Shown here: positions 9,883 through 18,801 of the stretch, in pieces | How the letters are laid out: every line of letters starts with the position of its first letter | Numbering within the stretch: position 1 is the first letter of the stretch | Source of the DNA: Sandaracinaceae bacterium | GTDB lineage: Bacteria > Myxococcota_A > Polyangia > Polyangiales > Houyiibacteriaceae | DNA: 64,000 bases | Reading direction: 5' to 3' | Assembly: GCA_016706685.1 (NCBI GenBank) | Contig: JADJJE010000004.1 | Span: 248,001 to 312,000, forward strand | Position numbers and translations under genes: made by a program | Notes under the pieces: model-generated | Databases searched by the model: none | What the model saw: the letters and a program-made list of their open reading frames with translations, nothing else | What the model was told of the DNA's origin: nothing

Positions 9883-11292
9883 TCACTGCCGCGGTCCTGC
9901 CACGCTGAGTCGCTGCACGGCCCGCAGGGTGTCGACGTCCACGGAGGGCGCCTCCTCCGCGGGGCCCTGCAGCCGGATGGCATAGGGCTCTAGGCCGAAG
10001 TGATCGTCCTGGAGGGTGAGCTTCCACAGGCTGAAGCCCCGCAGTGAGGGCAGCGCGCCGTCGGCCAGCACGGCCGCCAGTGCGTCCAGCGCGCGGACGC
10101 GCTCACTCGGGTCCAACGGCTGCCGCGACCACTCCACGCACTCGCGCTGGCCCTCAGACGCGCTCGGGAGCACCTCGAAGCCCTCGTAGGACCAGGGGCG
10201 CACGGCGCTGCCCGCGCGGCGCGTGAAGCCCAGCTCGCCCAAGTACACAGGCAGGGCGGGACGGCTGGGGCGGGCTTCGGCCACGCGCGCGAGGTTGCGG
10301 AGGTGGCGCTTCCACGCGGCCTCGAAGTCGCCGCGTTCACCTGCGCGGCGCAGCCCGAAGTAGGCCGTGGACACGATGGCGTCGGTGGCGTCCCAGAAGC
10401 CCACCTCGGCGTAGGTGTCGAAGCCGGCGCCGTAGCTGAGCAGCCCCGGAAAGCGCGCGCGTGCCTCGTCCAAGAGGGTGCGCCAGTGGTCCTCGTGGCG
10501 TTGCCGCCGCTGCCGTAAGCGCGTGGCGCGACCCGTGTCGGGGCCAGCCACCGCGGCACCCCACGCGCGCAGGGCGCGGTGCTCACCGGCGACCGCGCTC
10601 GGGAGGTCCGGGTAGGTGCCTCCGTCGTGCCAGGTGACGGGGCCCGTGGCTGCGCAGGTCGCGAGGTCGTTCGCTTCGCGGTCCAGCTGCGCGTCGCTCA
10701 GCGCGTGGGCCAGCACGCCGGGCACGTCCACGGCCGTGCTGGTGAGCGCGTTGAGCTCGTTGCCCACCACCAGCAGCGCCACACCTTCCTGAGCGGCGAG
10801 GTCGGCCGCCCACAGCACGTAGTCGCGGTACTGCGCGAAGAACGCGTCCAGCTCTGCGTCACGCGGCCAGGCCAACCCATGCCACAGGTGGCGGTTGGGC
10901 GGGCTCGCAGGGTCCAGCCGCACGCGCAGCACCAGCATGACGGAGAGGCCCGCCTCGCGTGCCGCCCGCAGCCGCGCTTGCAGCGCACCGGGCTCGGACT
11001 CACCGAAGTCGAGCGACGCGCGGTCCCACTCGCGCAAAGTGGCCTCGTGCGACACCTGCAGGGTGGTGAGCCCCACGGCACGCATGGCGCGGGCCAGGGG
11101 CACGAGGTCCGTCTCGCCCACGTCCACGCCTCCGCTCAGCCATGGCGCGTTGGCCAGGGGGCTGCCCGCGCTCGCTCCGTGGTCTGCACCCTGGGCGCCC
11201 TGCTGCGCCATGTTCCCCAGCAGGAGCGCCCCCAGAAGCACCGCCGCAGCGAACGCGAGCACTCCACGCCGGGAGTGGGGGCCCAGCCTCAT
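9883..11292 (-). CDS. Secreted glycoside hydrolase-like TIM-barrel protein (GH113-like)
   Basis: A 469-residue protein with an N-terminal signal/anchor (VLAFAAAVLLGALLLGNMAQ). The body reads as a (beta/alpha)8 glycosidase. VALLVVGNELNAL holds a candidate acid/base Glu near residue 178 at the end of a beta strand, and LPVYLGELGF holds a candidate nucleophile Glu near residue 352. That spacing and the GNE motif fit clan GH-A enzymes such as GH113 beta-mannanases. The ATG overlaps the stop of the upstream cupin gene (ATGA), so the two are co-translated. Substrate unknown; family assignment is from motif memory. Confidence 0.65.
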   Translation of the reverse strand: MRLGPHSRRGVLAFAAAVLLGALLLGNMAQQGAQGADHGASAGSPLANAPWLSGGVDVGETDLVPLARAMRAVGLTTLQVSHEATLREWDRASLDFGESEPGALQARLRAAREAGLSVMLVLRVRLDPASPPNRHLWHGLAWPRDAELDAFFAQYRDYVLWAADLAAQEGVALLVVGNELNALTSTAVDVPGVLAHALSDAQLDREANDLATCAATGPVTWHDGGTYPDLPSAVAGEHRALRAWGAAVAGPDTGRATRLRQRRQRHEDHWRTLLDEARARFPGLLSYGAGFDTYAEVGFWDATDAIVSTAYFGLRRAGERGDFEAAWKRHLRNLARVAEARPSRPALPVYLGELGFTRRAGSAVRPWSYEGFEVLPSASEGQRECVEWSRQPLDPSERVRALDALAAVLADGALPSLRGFSLWKLTLQDDHFGLEPYAIRLQGPAEEAPSVDVDTLRAVQRLSVAGPRQ

Positions 11293-12248
11293 GAGGAGGC
11301 GCGGCGCCCCACCTGGAGCTTGGTGCGCGAGGCGATGGCCGCCAGCAGCGGGTGCCGGGCCCGCACCGCCTCGAAGATGTGGTCGAGCCAGAGGATGTCC
11401 TCGGTCTCGTCGTTGGTCCCCACCACGATGGGCAGGATCCAGTTCTCGCCCTCGGACAGGGCGGTGAAGGCGCGGTTGAACCCACGCGGGATCACGATGG
11501 TGTCGAGCCGCCCCAGCTCTACCTTGTGCTCGCCGTGGTCGCCCCAGCTCACCTCGAAGCGGCCCTCGAGCACACAGAACATCTCGGTGCTGAGCGTGTG
11601 CACGTGCAGCGCCGGGCCCGTCCCGCGCGGCGTCTGCACGAACACGGCCACCAGCTCGTCGGGGCCCGCCACGCGGAAGCCGACGGGGCCGCGCGCCGTG
11701 GGTCCCAGCGCCAGGTACAGGTCGCGCGGGCTCAGGAAGTCGCCGATCTCGTCGGGCACCAGCGAGAAGGGCGGGCGCGAGCGGAGCGGGCGCAGGTCGC
11801 GCTGACGCGCTACGCGACGCCCCGGCACCAGAGGCCGGCCGGTGCGCGGCACGAAGGTCAGCTGCAGCACCTCGGCGGGGGTGTCGCCATTGGCCAAACG
11901 CACACGCTCCCCGGGCTCCGCCAGCAGCATGCTTCGCGCAGGGAGCGCCTCGCCACTGCTGCTGCGCAGCTCGCCGCGCACCACGATGTAGACGCACACG
12001 CGGGCGGGCTCGTCGGCGGGGGTCAGCACTTCGCCCGGGGCCACGCGCTGGAGGGCCAGCGAGAACCCTGGCGGTCCCTGCACGGCTTGCTGCGAGGCGG
12101 CCGCGGCCTGCCGCGCGGGGGAGGGCTCCTGAATCAGGAAGGTGCGCTCGCCACCTGCGGCCTCTTGTTGCGCGATGCGCCCGACCGCGGCGTGCACCGG
12201 CTGCGGGTCGGCGGCGGCGGGGAGTTCGAGCGTGTGCATCGCGAGCAT
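11289..12248 (-). CDS. Double-cupin protein
   Basis: A 319-residue soluble protein with two cupin-like halves. The N-terminal half includes PGEVLTPADEP and VYIVVRGELRSSSG. The C-terminal half is a clearer cupin, with GPALHVHTLSTEMFCVLEG (His/His/Glu metal motif) then LGRLDTIVIPRGFNRAF. The start at 12248 is chosen because GGAGG sits 6 bases upstream; an ATG 12 codons earlier lacks one. The HxH...E motif suggests a metal-dependent dioxygenase, isomerase or binding role, but no specific reaction can be named. First gene of a two-gene operon with the glycosidase-like gene. Confidence 0.75.
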   Translation of the reverse strand: MLAMHTLELPAAADPQPVHAAVGRIAQQEAAGGERTFLIQEPSPARQAAAASQQAVQGPPGFSLALQRVAPGEVLTPADEPARVCVYIVVRGELRSSSGEALPARSMLLAEPGERVRLANGDTPAEVLQLTFVPRTGRPLVPGRRVARQRDLRPLRSRPPFSLVPDEIGDFLSPRDLYLALGPTARGPVGFRVAGPDELVAVFVQTPRGTGPALHVHTLSTEMFCVLEGRFEVSWGDHGEHKVELGRLDTIVIPRGFNRAFTALSEGENWILPIVVGTNDETEDILWLDHIFEAVRARHPLLAAIASRTKLQVGRRASS

Positions 12249-12345
12249 GAGGAGCCTCCGGGTCAGGGCTGGGAAGTATGCCACTTCTGGTGGTCGGGTT
12301 CCGTGCCGCGTTGCGCCTCCGCGAGCGTGCCTTCACAACCGGCGC

Positions 12346-12837
12346 ATGGCCAAGAAGCAAGTCGTCCGCGAGCGTCCCGAGGGGCTCGACAAGCCCTGGG
12401 TGAAGCCCTTCATGAACCGCATGACCAAGGCGAACGTCTGGGTCTACCAGAAGACCAACGGGCTGATTGGGTCCAAGTGGCGCGTGGGCGCCGCGTTCCC
12501 GCAGGGCGTTCCCGTGTGCCTGCTGACCACCACGGGCCGCAAGAGCGGTGAAGAGCGCGTGGTGCCGCTGCTCTACCTCATGGAGGGCGAGAGCGTGGTG
12601 GTGGTGGCCTCGACGGGCGGCATGCCCAAGAACCCGGCCTGGTTCTTCAACATCAAGGACAACCCCGAGTGCGAGGTGCAGGTCATGGGCAAGAAGTGGC
12701 GTGCCCGGGCCCGCGTCGCCGACGCCGCCGAGCGCGCGCAGCTGTGGCCCAAGCTGGTGGAGCTCTACTTCGACTACGACAACTACCAGCGCTGGACCGA
12801 CCGCGTGATCCCGGTGGTGGTGCTCGACCCCATCTGA
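12346..12837 (+). CDS. Nitroreductase/deazaflavin-type (DDN family) protein
   Basis: A 163-residue split-barrel protein of the deazaflavin-dependent nitroreductase family. Diagnostic features are VCLLTTTGRKSGEERVVPLLYL (the TTGRKSG cofactor-binding turn), the following GGMPKNPAWFFNIKDNP, and EVQVMGKKWRARAR. Mycobacterial relatives use cofactor F420; here the cofactor could be F420 or a flavin, and no F420 biosynthesis gene is in view. It is transcribed divergently from the cupin gene and converges on the carotenoid oxygenase. The ATG lacks an obvious Shine-Dalgarno. Substrate unknown. Confidence 0.8.
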   Translation: MAKKQVVRERPEGLDKPWVKPFMNRMTKANVWVYQKTNGLIGSKWRVGAAFPQGVPVCLLTTTGRKSGEERVVPLLYLMEGESVVVVASTGGMPKNPAWFFNIKDNPECEVQVMGKKWRARARVADAAERAQLWPKLVELYFDYDNYQRWTDRVIPVVVLDPI

Positions 12838-12843
12838 GAGCCG

Positions 12844-14226
12844 CTAGCCGGGTGCTCCTGGCGCCCACGCGCCGTGAAAGCTGATGGGCAGCGGCGCGTC
12901 GAACCACAGCTTGCAGACCGGGCCGTCCGAGAGGCGGTCCGCGTGCAGCACGGTCACGCAGGTGCGGTCGCGCGTGAGGTCGAGGCAGTGCGTCAGCACG
13001 TAGGCGTCTTGTTCGGGCTCGCCCACGGGGGCCAGCACGGGCTCACCCAGCCACTCGTCGGCGCCCGCGGTGTGGGCCTCGAGGGCGCCCGTCTCCGTGT
13101 CGATGCGCAGGATGCCGCTCGGCGTGTCGCGCCCCTCGGCCTGGCACCAGATGTACCGATGGCGGTGGCCCACCCGCTCGGCGCGCACCACCGGGAACTC
13201 CGCCGGCAGGTCCGAGAAGCGCTCGAAGCGGGCCACGCCGGAGGCGCTCACCGAGAGCCGCTCCATCATGGGCGGGGCCGACTTCTTGCCCGAGCCAATC
13301 TCCTCGAGGCTGCCCAGGTCGGGGTACTTCGACAGGTCGATGACCAACCCCTCGCCGTCCTCGAAGGCGTTGGCGATGTGCCACGTCCAGAAGGGCTCGA
13401 GGGGCACCGTGCGGAACTCGCTCGGGGCCGACAGCGGCGCGATCAGGAGGCGCGCACCCAGCTCCGGGTGGAAGCGGAACCAGGTGTCGAAGGAGCCCAA
13501 CCGCAGCACCGCGCGGTGCGTCACCAGCTTGGCCGGGCAGAGCAGCACGCACACGTGCTTGTCGGTGACGGCGAAGTCGTGGATGAGCCCGGCCCAAGGG
13601 AGCGTGAAGCCGCCCAGCTGGCGCACCGGGCCGCTGTCCGGCAGCGCAATCAGCTCGAAGCGCGGCTCGCGGCCGTACTGCACGTGGAAGTTGAAGGTGG
13701 TGCGGAGGCTCGCCACGCGGTGCGGGTGCGCGCTCATGCCCTGGGTCAGCACACCTCCGAAGTTCTGCTCGCCCAGCGTGTGGAGGTCGGCGGAAAGCTC
13801 GGTGGGCAGCGAGAGCTCCACCTGCGCGAATAGGCGGTCCTGAAACAGGACGGGGCTGGTGTTGGCCACGTTCTTGGTGAGCCCGCGCAGCGACCGCGGC
13901 AGGCGGTCCACCAGGCGCGCGCGGCTGCTGTAGAGGTGGCGCCCCGCGCGCTCTTCTTCTTGGAAGCCGCGACCACGCACCACGCGCACGGCCCCTTTGG
14001 CCTGGCCGTCGGCGATGCGCACCGCGCTCATCGCGCCGTCGGCCTCGAACGGGTGGTTCACGCGGCGCCCGAAGCGCTCGAAGAGCCCGGGGCCCACGCG
14101 GTAGAGCGTGCCCTCGAGGTCGGGTGGGAGTGTCCCCTCCACTTCCATGGGCTCGAAGCCGTGCTCACGCCGGAGGTTGCGGGTCAGGGCGGCGTGGATG
14201 GCGCCCGCGGTCGTCGTGCTCTTCAT
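12844..14226 (-). CDS. Carotenoid oxygenase family protein
   Basis: Non-heme iron dioxygenase that cleaves carotenoid or related polyene/stilbene double bonds (RPE65/CCD family). At 460 residues it has the family's usual length. The four iron-binding histidines are all visible: His167 in SAHPHR, His216 in GLIHDFAVT, His283 in WTWHIANAF and His451 near the C-terminus in ISFHGAW. The N-terminal DLEGTLYRVGPGLFERFG is also characteristic. GAGG lies just upstream of the ATG. It converges with the nitroreductase gene, with only six bases between stops. Which polyene is cleaved cannot be read from sequence. Confidence 0.92.
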   Translation of the reverse strand: MKSTTTAGAIHAALTRNLRREHGFEPMEVEGTLPPDLEGTLYRVGPGLFERFGRRVNHPFEADGAMSAVRIADGQAKGAVRVVRGRGFQEEERAGRHLYSSRARLVDRLPRSLRGLTKNVANTSPVLFQDRLFAQVELSLPTELSADLHTLGEQNFGGVLTQGMSAHPHRVASLRTTFNFHVQYGREPRFELIALPDSGPVRQLGGFTLPWAGLIHDFAVTDKHVCVLLCPAKLVTHRAVLRLGSFDTWFRFHPELGARLLIAPLSAPSEFRTVPLEPFWTWHIANAFEDGEGLVIDLSKYPDLGSLEEIGSGKKSAPPMMERLSVSASGVARFERFSDLPAEFPVVRAERVGHRHRYIWCQAEGRDTPSGILRIDTETGALEAHTAGADEWLGEPVLAPVGEPEQDAYVLTHCLDLTRDRTCVTVLHADRLSDGPVCKLWFDAPLPISFHGAWAPGAPG

Positions 14227-14269
14227 TGCCTCTTCCCATACCCGGACATGCGGGTAGTGCGCCAGCCCC

Positions 14270-14545
14270 TCAGCGCTGGTGCTTCGCCTTCCACTCCTCG
14301 TAGGGCATTCCGTAGACCAGCTCGCGCGCGGCCGGGTCGCTCAGCGCCACACCGCGCTCCTCGGCGGCCTCGCGGTACCACTTGGACAGGCAGTTCCGGC
14401 AGAACCCCGCCAGGTTCATGAGGTCGATGTTCTGCACATCGGTGCGACCGCGCAGGTGACCGACCAGGCGGCGAAAGGCGGCGGCCTCGAGCTCGGTACG
14501 GGTGGCGGCGTCCATCGAAGGCGTGGTGATGTCTTGCTGGGTCAT
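14270..14545 (-). CDS. DUF1244 family protein
   Basis: A 91-residue small helical protein. The conserved block LAGFCRNCLSKWYREAAEERG, then AARELVYGMPYEEWKAKHQ is the signature of DUF1244, with its invariant CRNC and VYGMPY. The family is widespread in proteobacteria, is structurally characterised, and has no agreed function. The CRNC pair could bind a metal. It lies upstream of and in the same orientation as the carotenoid oxygenase gene, 43 bases away. Confidence 0.9.
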   Translation of the reverse strand: MTQQDITTPSMDAATRTELEAAAFRRLVGHLRGRTDVQNIDLMNLAGFCRNCLSKWYREAAEERGVALSDPAARELVYGMPYEEWKAKHQR

Positions 14546-14602
14546 GGGCCGAGCATGCCCAGCCCGTGCTGGGGGCGCTAGCCGCGTGCTAGGGTGCTGC
14601 GC

Positions 14603-15334
14603 ATGGAACAGCGTGTTTGGGGCTTTCGTGTAGTGGTCATGGGGGTGCTCGCCCTCGCGTCGCTGCCTGCCACGCGGGTTGCGGCGCAGGGGGACCCCAT
14701 CGCGCCACCGCCCGGCGGTCAGGACGACTACTACGTGCCGCCGGGGTACGCGAGCGATCCGCCGCCGCCCGCGCAGACGTACCCCGCCCCCGCCCAGCCG
14801 TATCCGGCGCCCGTGCAGCCGCAGCCGTATCCGCAGCAGCCGTACCCCGACCAGCCGTATGCGCAACCGTATCCACAGCAGCCGTCCGCGCAGCCCTACC
14901 AGGACCCGGCAGCTCAGCCCTACCGCGGGCGGCGTCGCCTCGAGCGCCTGCGGGGCGACGAGCCGGTGCCTGCTGGCGTGGAGGTCATCGAGCGTCGCCG
15001 CCTGGTGCTGTCGCTCATCGGTGTCGGCGTGTTCGCGGGCTCCTACATCCTGCCCGTGGCCGTCATGGTGGACAGCGGCCTCGACAGCCGGCGCGTCTTC
15101 GTGCCCGTGGTTGGTGCCCTGCTCGAGAACGGCCACAGCGACTATCTCTTCGGTGGCTACTGGGGCCTGGCGGTCTTGGACGCCGGCGTGCAGGCCGTGG
15201 GGCTCACGCTCTTCGCGCTCGGCATGCGCCGCCAGCGCTACGCGGTCTACTACGTGGACACGGCTCGCGGCCGCACCCTGGCGCTGTCCCCCGGCGCCGG
15301 CCCGCGCGGGCTCTCGCTGCACATGGCCTTCTGA
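14603..15334 (+). CDS. Secreted/membrane protein with Pro-Tyr-Gln repeats
   Basis: A 243-residue protein with an N-terminal signal (VVVMGVLALASLPATRVAAQ), then about 80 residues of low-complexity PYPQQPY/AQPYPAP repeats. After that come a basic linker (RGRRRLERLRG) and a second half with two or three hydrophobic segments (LVLSLIGVGVFAGSYILPVAV, YWGLAVLDAGVQAVGLTLFALG). Unknown function; the repeats suggest periplasmic extension or wall contact. The ATG at 14603 is preferred. TAGGGT at 14590-14595 could be a -10 box placing transcription start next to the ATG. Confidence 0.7.
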   Translation: MEQRVWGFRVVVMGVLALASLPATRVAAQGDPIAPPPGGQDDYYVPPGYASDPPPPAQTYPAPAQPYPAPVQPQPYPQQPYPDQPYAQPYPQQPSAQPYQDPAAQPYRGRRRLERLRGDEPVPAGVEVIERRRLVLSLIGVGVFAGSYILPVAVMVDSGLDSRRVFVPVVGALLENGHSDYLFGGYWGLAVLDAGVQAVGLTLFALGMRRQRYAVYYVDTARGRTLALSPGAGPRGLSLHMAF

Positions 15335-15351
15335 CGTGGTAGACGCGGGGC

Positions 15352-16413
15352 ATGTCGCTGAAGACGAACCCGGGCAACTACTTCGAAGACTTCGTGACCG
15401 GCGCCACCTTGGTGCACGCCGTGCCGCGCACCATCACGGAGGGCGACCAGGCTCTCTACGTGGGCCTCACTGGCGACCGCTACCCGCTGCACTGCTCGGC
15501 GGAGTTCGCGCGCACGCTGGGCTACCAGCGCGAGACCGTGAACGACCTGTTGGTCTTCCACATGGTCTTCGGCAAGACGGTGAACGACGTCTCGCTCAAC
15601 GCCGTGGCCAACCTGGGCTACGCGTCCGTGAAGTTCCACCTGCCGGTGTATCCCGGTGACACGGTGCGCACGGTCAGCGAGGTCATCGGCAAGAAGGAGA
15701 ACAGCAGCGGCAAGAACGGCGTGGTGTGGGTGCGCAGCACGGGCACCAACCAGCGCGGCGAGACGGTGCTCTCGTTCTACCGCTGGGTGATGGTCAACAA
15801 GCGCGACGGCAACACCCCCACGGGCGCCAACGACGAGCCCGCCATGCCGAAGGAAGTTCCGGTCAGCGAGCTGGTGGTCCCAGCGCACCTCGACCTCTCC
15901 CACTTCCCCGCGTGGGCCGCCGGTGGCCGTGCCTTCCTCGACGACTACCAGGTGGGCGAGCGCATCGACCACGTGGACGGCATGACCATCGAGGAGTCCG
16001 AGCACGCGATCGCCACGCGCCTCTACCAGAACACCGCCAAGGTCCACTTCGACTCGCACCAGGCCAAGAACACGCGCTTCGGCAAGCGGCTCATGTACGG
16101 CGGTCACGTCATCAGCGTGGCGCGCGCGCTGTCCTACAACGGGCTCGAGAACGCGCTGGGCATCCTGGCGTGGAACGGCGGCGCGCACGCCAACCCCACG
16201 TTCGCAGGCGACACGCTCTACGCCTACAGCGAGGTGCTGGACAAGCAGCCGCTGCCCGGCCGCACGGACTGCGGCGCGCTGCGCGTGCGCCTGGTGGCCG
16301 TGAAGAACGTGGACCTCGCCACCGAAGAGGTGCCGCTCAAGGTGGAGGGCAAGTACCACCCGAGCGTGGTGCTCGACCTCGACTACTGGTTGCTCATGCC
16401 CACCGGCAAGTGA
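15352..16413 (+). CDS. mch: Mesaconyl-CoA hydratase (MaoC-type double hotdog)
   Basis: Reversible hydration of mesaconyl-CoA (2-methylfumaryl-CoA) to beta-methylmalyl-CoA, a step of the ethylmalonyl-CoA pathway and the 3-hydroxypropionate bi-cycle. The 353 residues form two MaoC hotdog domains. Diagnostic stretches recalled from Rhodobacter Mch are all present: KTNPGNYFEDF, PRTITEGDQALY, LLVFHMVFGKTVNDVSLNA, GERIDHVDGMTIEESEH, ATRLYQNTAKVHF and NPTFAGDTLYA. It stands apart from other pathway genes in this window, so whether a full ethylmalonyl-CoA pathway exists must be judged from the rest of the genome. Confidence 0.88.
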   Translation: MSLKTNPGNYFEDFVTGATLVHAVPRTITEGDQALYVGLTGDRYPLHCSAEFARTLGYQRETVNDLLVFHMVFGKTVNDVSLNAVANLGYASVKFHLPVYPGDTVRTVSEVIGKKENSSGKNGVVWVRSTGTNQRGETVLSFYRWVMVNKRDGNTPTGANDEPAMPKEVPVSELVVPAHLDLSHFPAWAAGGRAFLDDYQVGERIDHVDGMTIEESEHAIATRLYQNTAKVHFDSHQAKNTRFGKRLMYGGHVISVARALSYNGLENALGILAWNGGAHANPTFAGDTLYAYSEVLDKQPLPGRTDCGALRVRLVAVKNVDLATEEVPLKVEGKYHPSVVLDLDYWLLMPTGK

Positions 16414-16469
16414 GGGCAGGGCGCGCGGGCACGGTTGCCGCCCCGCACGGCGTGGGCGAGTATTCAGCC

Positions 16470-17903
16470 ATGCGCCGCTCCGCCCTCGCTCCCGCTGTCG
16501 TCTCCCTGGCGCTGGTCCTCGCGCTGCAGTCCACGGGCTGCGGCGGGAACGACAACACCCCAACGCCCGACGGGGGCGACATGGGGGGCGGGTTCCGCGA
16601 CAACGGTATGATCGACATGGGGCCGGACCTCGGGCCGCTGGTCTGCACGGCCAGCGCGCTGGCTGGGGAGATTGGCGGCGCGTGCCGCGGCGTGGCGCGG
16701 GAGTGCAACGGCACCCAGGTGTGCATCGGCGAGCTGCGGTCGACCGTGGGCGGCGTGCAAGACCCCATCTTGGACGTCCCCGATGGCGGCCCCGAGAGCT
16801 TCGAGCTGGTCGACTTCCCGGGAGACTACTGCGCCCCCGCCTTGGCCACGGCACTGCGCTGCTCCACCGCGGACCGCGCGGCGTGCGCCTCTGTGTGTGG
16901 GGTGTGCGTCAGCAACATCTTCAGCGACGCCAACCTCTGCCTCAAGCAGTGCACGCCCAACGCGGTGGACAACGACATCTGCCGCAACAACTACGAGTGC
17001 AACATGCTGAACGGCGCCTGCGACACGGGCTGCGCCTCGGATGACGAGTGCCGCACCTCGCGCGAAGACACCGACATGAACGGCATGATCGAGCCGTTCG
17101 ATGTGGACACCGGCCTGGGTGACCGGATTGTGTACCGCCCCGAGTCTCAGGCCTTCTGCAGCCCAGACACCTTCCGCTGCGAGCACCCAGGCACCCCCGG
17201 CGCCGAGGCGGGTGACCCGTGCGAGTCGAACGACGAGTGCGAGGCCAACGGGCGCTGCCTGGACGAGGTGCGCTTCGAGTTCCCGGGTGGCTATTGCAGC
17301 AAGTACCGCTGCGACTTCGAGGGCAACAGCTGCGCGGGCGCGGGCTCGGTGTGCAACAGCCGCGGTGTGGGCTTCCCGTCGTGCTTGGCGGGCTGCACGC
17401 TGGGCACCGGCGTCACGCAGGGCGACACCTCCACGTACCTGAACAACACGCAGGGCTGCCGCACGGGCTACGCCTGCGTGTGGGACGGGCGCAGCGCGGC
17501 GGAGCCCATGAACGGCAGCTGCTTGCCGGGTGAGTACAACAGCGTGACCGAGCCGAACATCGGCGCGCCGTGCAGCACCACCGACGACTGCTACTCGCCC
17601 TTCGGCCAGGGCGTGTGCCTGACCACGGGCTACCCCGGCGGCTACTGCTCCGTGCTGGACTGCGGCACCGTGGGCATGCCCGCCGACCTGTGCGGCCCCT
17701 CCGCAGCGTGCGTCATCATCGGCGCGGGCACCCGCGTGTGCCTGGCCAGCTGCAGCACGGCCGATGACTGCCGCCTGGGCTACGCGTGCGGAGACATCGA
17801 CAGCGACCCGCTCACCCCGGGCTCCACCTGCTTCGCCGACTGCCTCTCGGACGAGGAGTGCCGGGACGGCGAGACCTGCGTGTCGGGCTCCTGCGCGGAC
17901 TGA
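16470..17903 (+). CDS. Cys-rich lipoprotein with repeated disulfide modules
   Basis: A 477-residue secreted lipoprotein (signal ends LQSTGC, then GGNDNTPTPDGGDMGGG, an acidic Gly-rich linker). The mature protein has about 50 cysteines in loosely repeated modules of the form C..DDEC...G.C....PGGYC, for example CESNDECEANGRC, CSTTDDCYSPFGQGVC, CSTADDCRLGYAC and CLSDEECRDGETCVSGSC. Similar modules are common in myxobacterial surface lipoproteins. Probable disulfide-stabilised surface protein; role unknown. No clear Shine-Dalgarno precedes the ATG. Confidence 0.8.
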   Translation: MRRSALAPAVVSLALVLALQSTGCGGNDNTPTPDGGDMGGGFRDNGMIDMGPDLGPLVCTASALAGEIGGACRGVARECNGTQVCIGELRSTVGGVQDPILDVPDGGPESFELVDFPGDYCAPALATALRCSTADRAACASVCGVCVSNIFSDANLCLKQCTPNAVDNDICRNNYECNMLNGACDTGCASDDECRTSREDTDMNGMIEPFDVDTGLGDRIVYRPESQAFCSPDTFRCEHPGTPGAEAGDPCESNDECEANGRCLDEVRFEFPGGYCSKYRCDFEGNSCAGAGSVCNSRGVGFPSCLAGCTLGTGVTQGDTSTYLNNTQGCRTGYACVWDGRSAAEPMNGSCLPGEYNSVTEPNIGAPCSTTDDCYSPFGQGVCLTTGYPGGYCSVLDCGTVGMPADLCGPSAACVIIGAGTRVCLASCSTADDCRLGYACGDIDSDPLTPGSTCFADCLSDEECRDGETCVSGSCAD

Positions 17904-17910
17904 ACCCCAC

Positions 17911-18792
17911 ATGACGCAACCACCGTGGCGCACTGAGCTCGAGGCCGGACGAATCGCCGTCCGTTCGTCGCTTCGTCGCGGGGAGTGGTTGGTGCGGGGT
18001 GTCAGCGGATACTTCGAGGTGCGCTTCGACGTGGACGAACTCGTGGCGCTCGTCCCGATCCCACCTGACCAGGCGCGAGAGTTTCTCGACGGAGAGGCCG
18101 CGAAGGACGACGTCATCACGCTGCCTCTCCACCCGTGGAAGCACGCCGACGTCGCGGCGAAGACCGACTTCGACCGGTACGCGGAGGTGCTCGAGACCTC
18201 AGCCATCAGCATGAAGTGGGGCTCCACCAGCGAGAGCGGGGGAGGGACGTCGTTCACGTCGCCCGAGCAGCTCGCCACGTTCCACACGCGCCGTAGCGAG
18301 CTCCTGATCTTCGCGCTCGAGTTCACCCCGAAGGTCCCCGGCTCGGGCGGGGCGAGGCTCACTGCGTTGGTCGACGCCGTCCGTCGGCGGGAGGCCACCG
18401 TGATGGCGTCCCTCGGGCCAGAGCACGGCGCGCTCGTCGCCGCGCCCGCGTCGTTCGCGGGACACCCGTTCGGCTTGGCCACGTTCGATGGCGACCGCGT
18501 CGTTCGGCTGTTGCTCCCTTTTGGCACGGGCCTCCTCGACGGCATTCGGAAGCGGATGGTCGCAGAGGACGTGCCCCTCGTGCGGCTGAGCGCTGCGCAA
18601 GCGCAAGAGCTGGCGCGTAAGGGCGACCTCGCCCGCTACGGCGAAGTGCTCGCTGTCGAGTCCGTCACGCTCCACGGAGCGGTGAGTCCGGCGCCAACCT
18701 TCGACTCCCCCGACCGCGTTGACGAGCTCCGTGCCGCGGTCCGCGCTGCGTTCAGCTCACGCCTCGAGTTCACGGTGCGCTCACCCAACTGA
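17911..18792 (+). CDS. Hypothetical protein with internal duplication
   Basis: A 293-residue soluble protein starting only 7 bases after the Cys-rich lipoprotein. I do not recognise the family. Residues about 45-145 and 215-293 appear to be related halves: IPPDQAREFLDG...TDFDRYAEVLETSAISM matches LSAAQAQELARKGDLARYGEVLAVESVTL, and both halves end ALEFTP / LEFTVR. The ATG has no Shine-Dalgarno, so translation may depend on the upstream gene. No signal peptide or membrane segment. Confidence 0.65.
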   Translation: MTQPPWRTELEAGRIAVRSSLRRGEWLVRGVSGYFEVRFDVDELVALVPIPPDQAREFLDGEAAKDDVITLPLHPWKHADVAAKTDFDRYAEVLETSAISMKWGSTSESGGGTSFTSPEQLATFHTRRSELLIFALEFTPKVPGSGGARLTALVDAVRRREATVMASLGPEHGALVAAPASFAGHPFGLATFDGDRVVRLLLPFGTGLLDGIRKRMVAEDVPLVRLSAAQAQELARKGDLARYGEVLAVESVTLHGAVSPAPTFDSPDRVDELRAAVRAAFSSRLEFTVRSPN

Positions 18793-18801
18793 GCGGGCGG
18801 G

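Noticed and set aside
16464..18545. 693-codon minus-strand frame
   Set aside because: Antisense of the Cys-rich lipoprotein and the following gene; no motif or Shine-Dalgarno.
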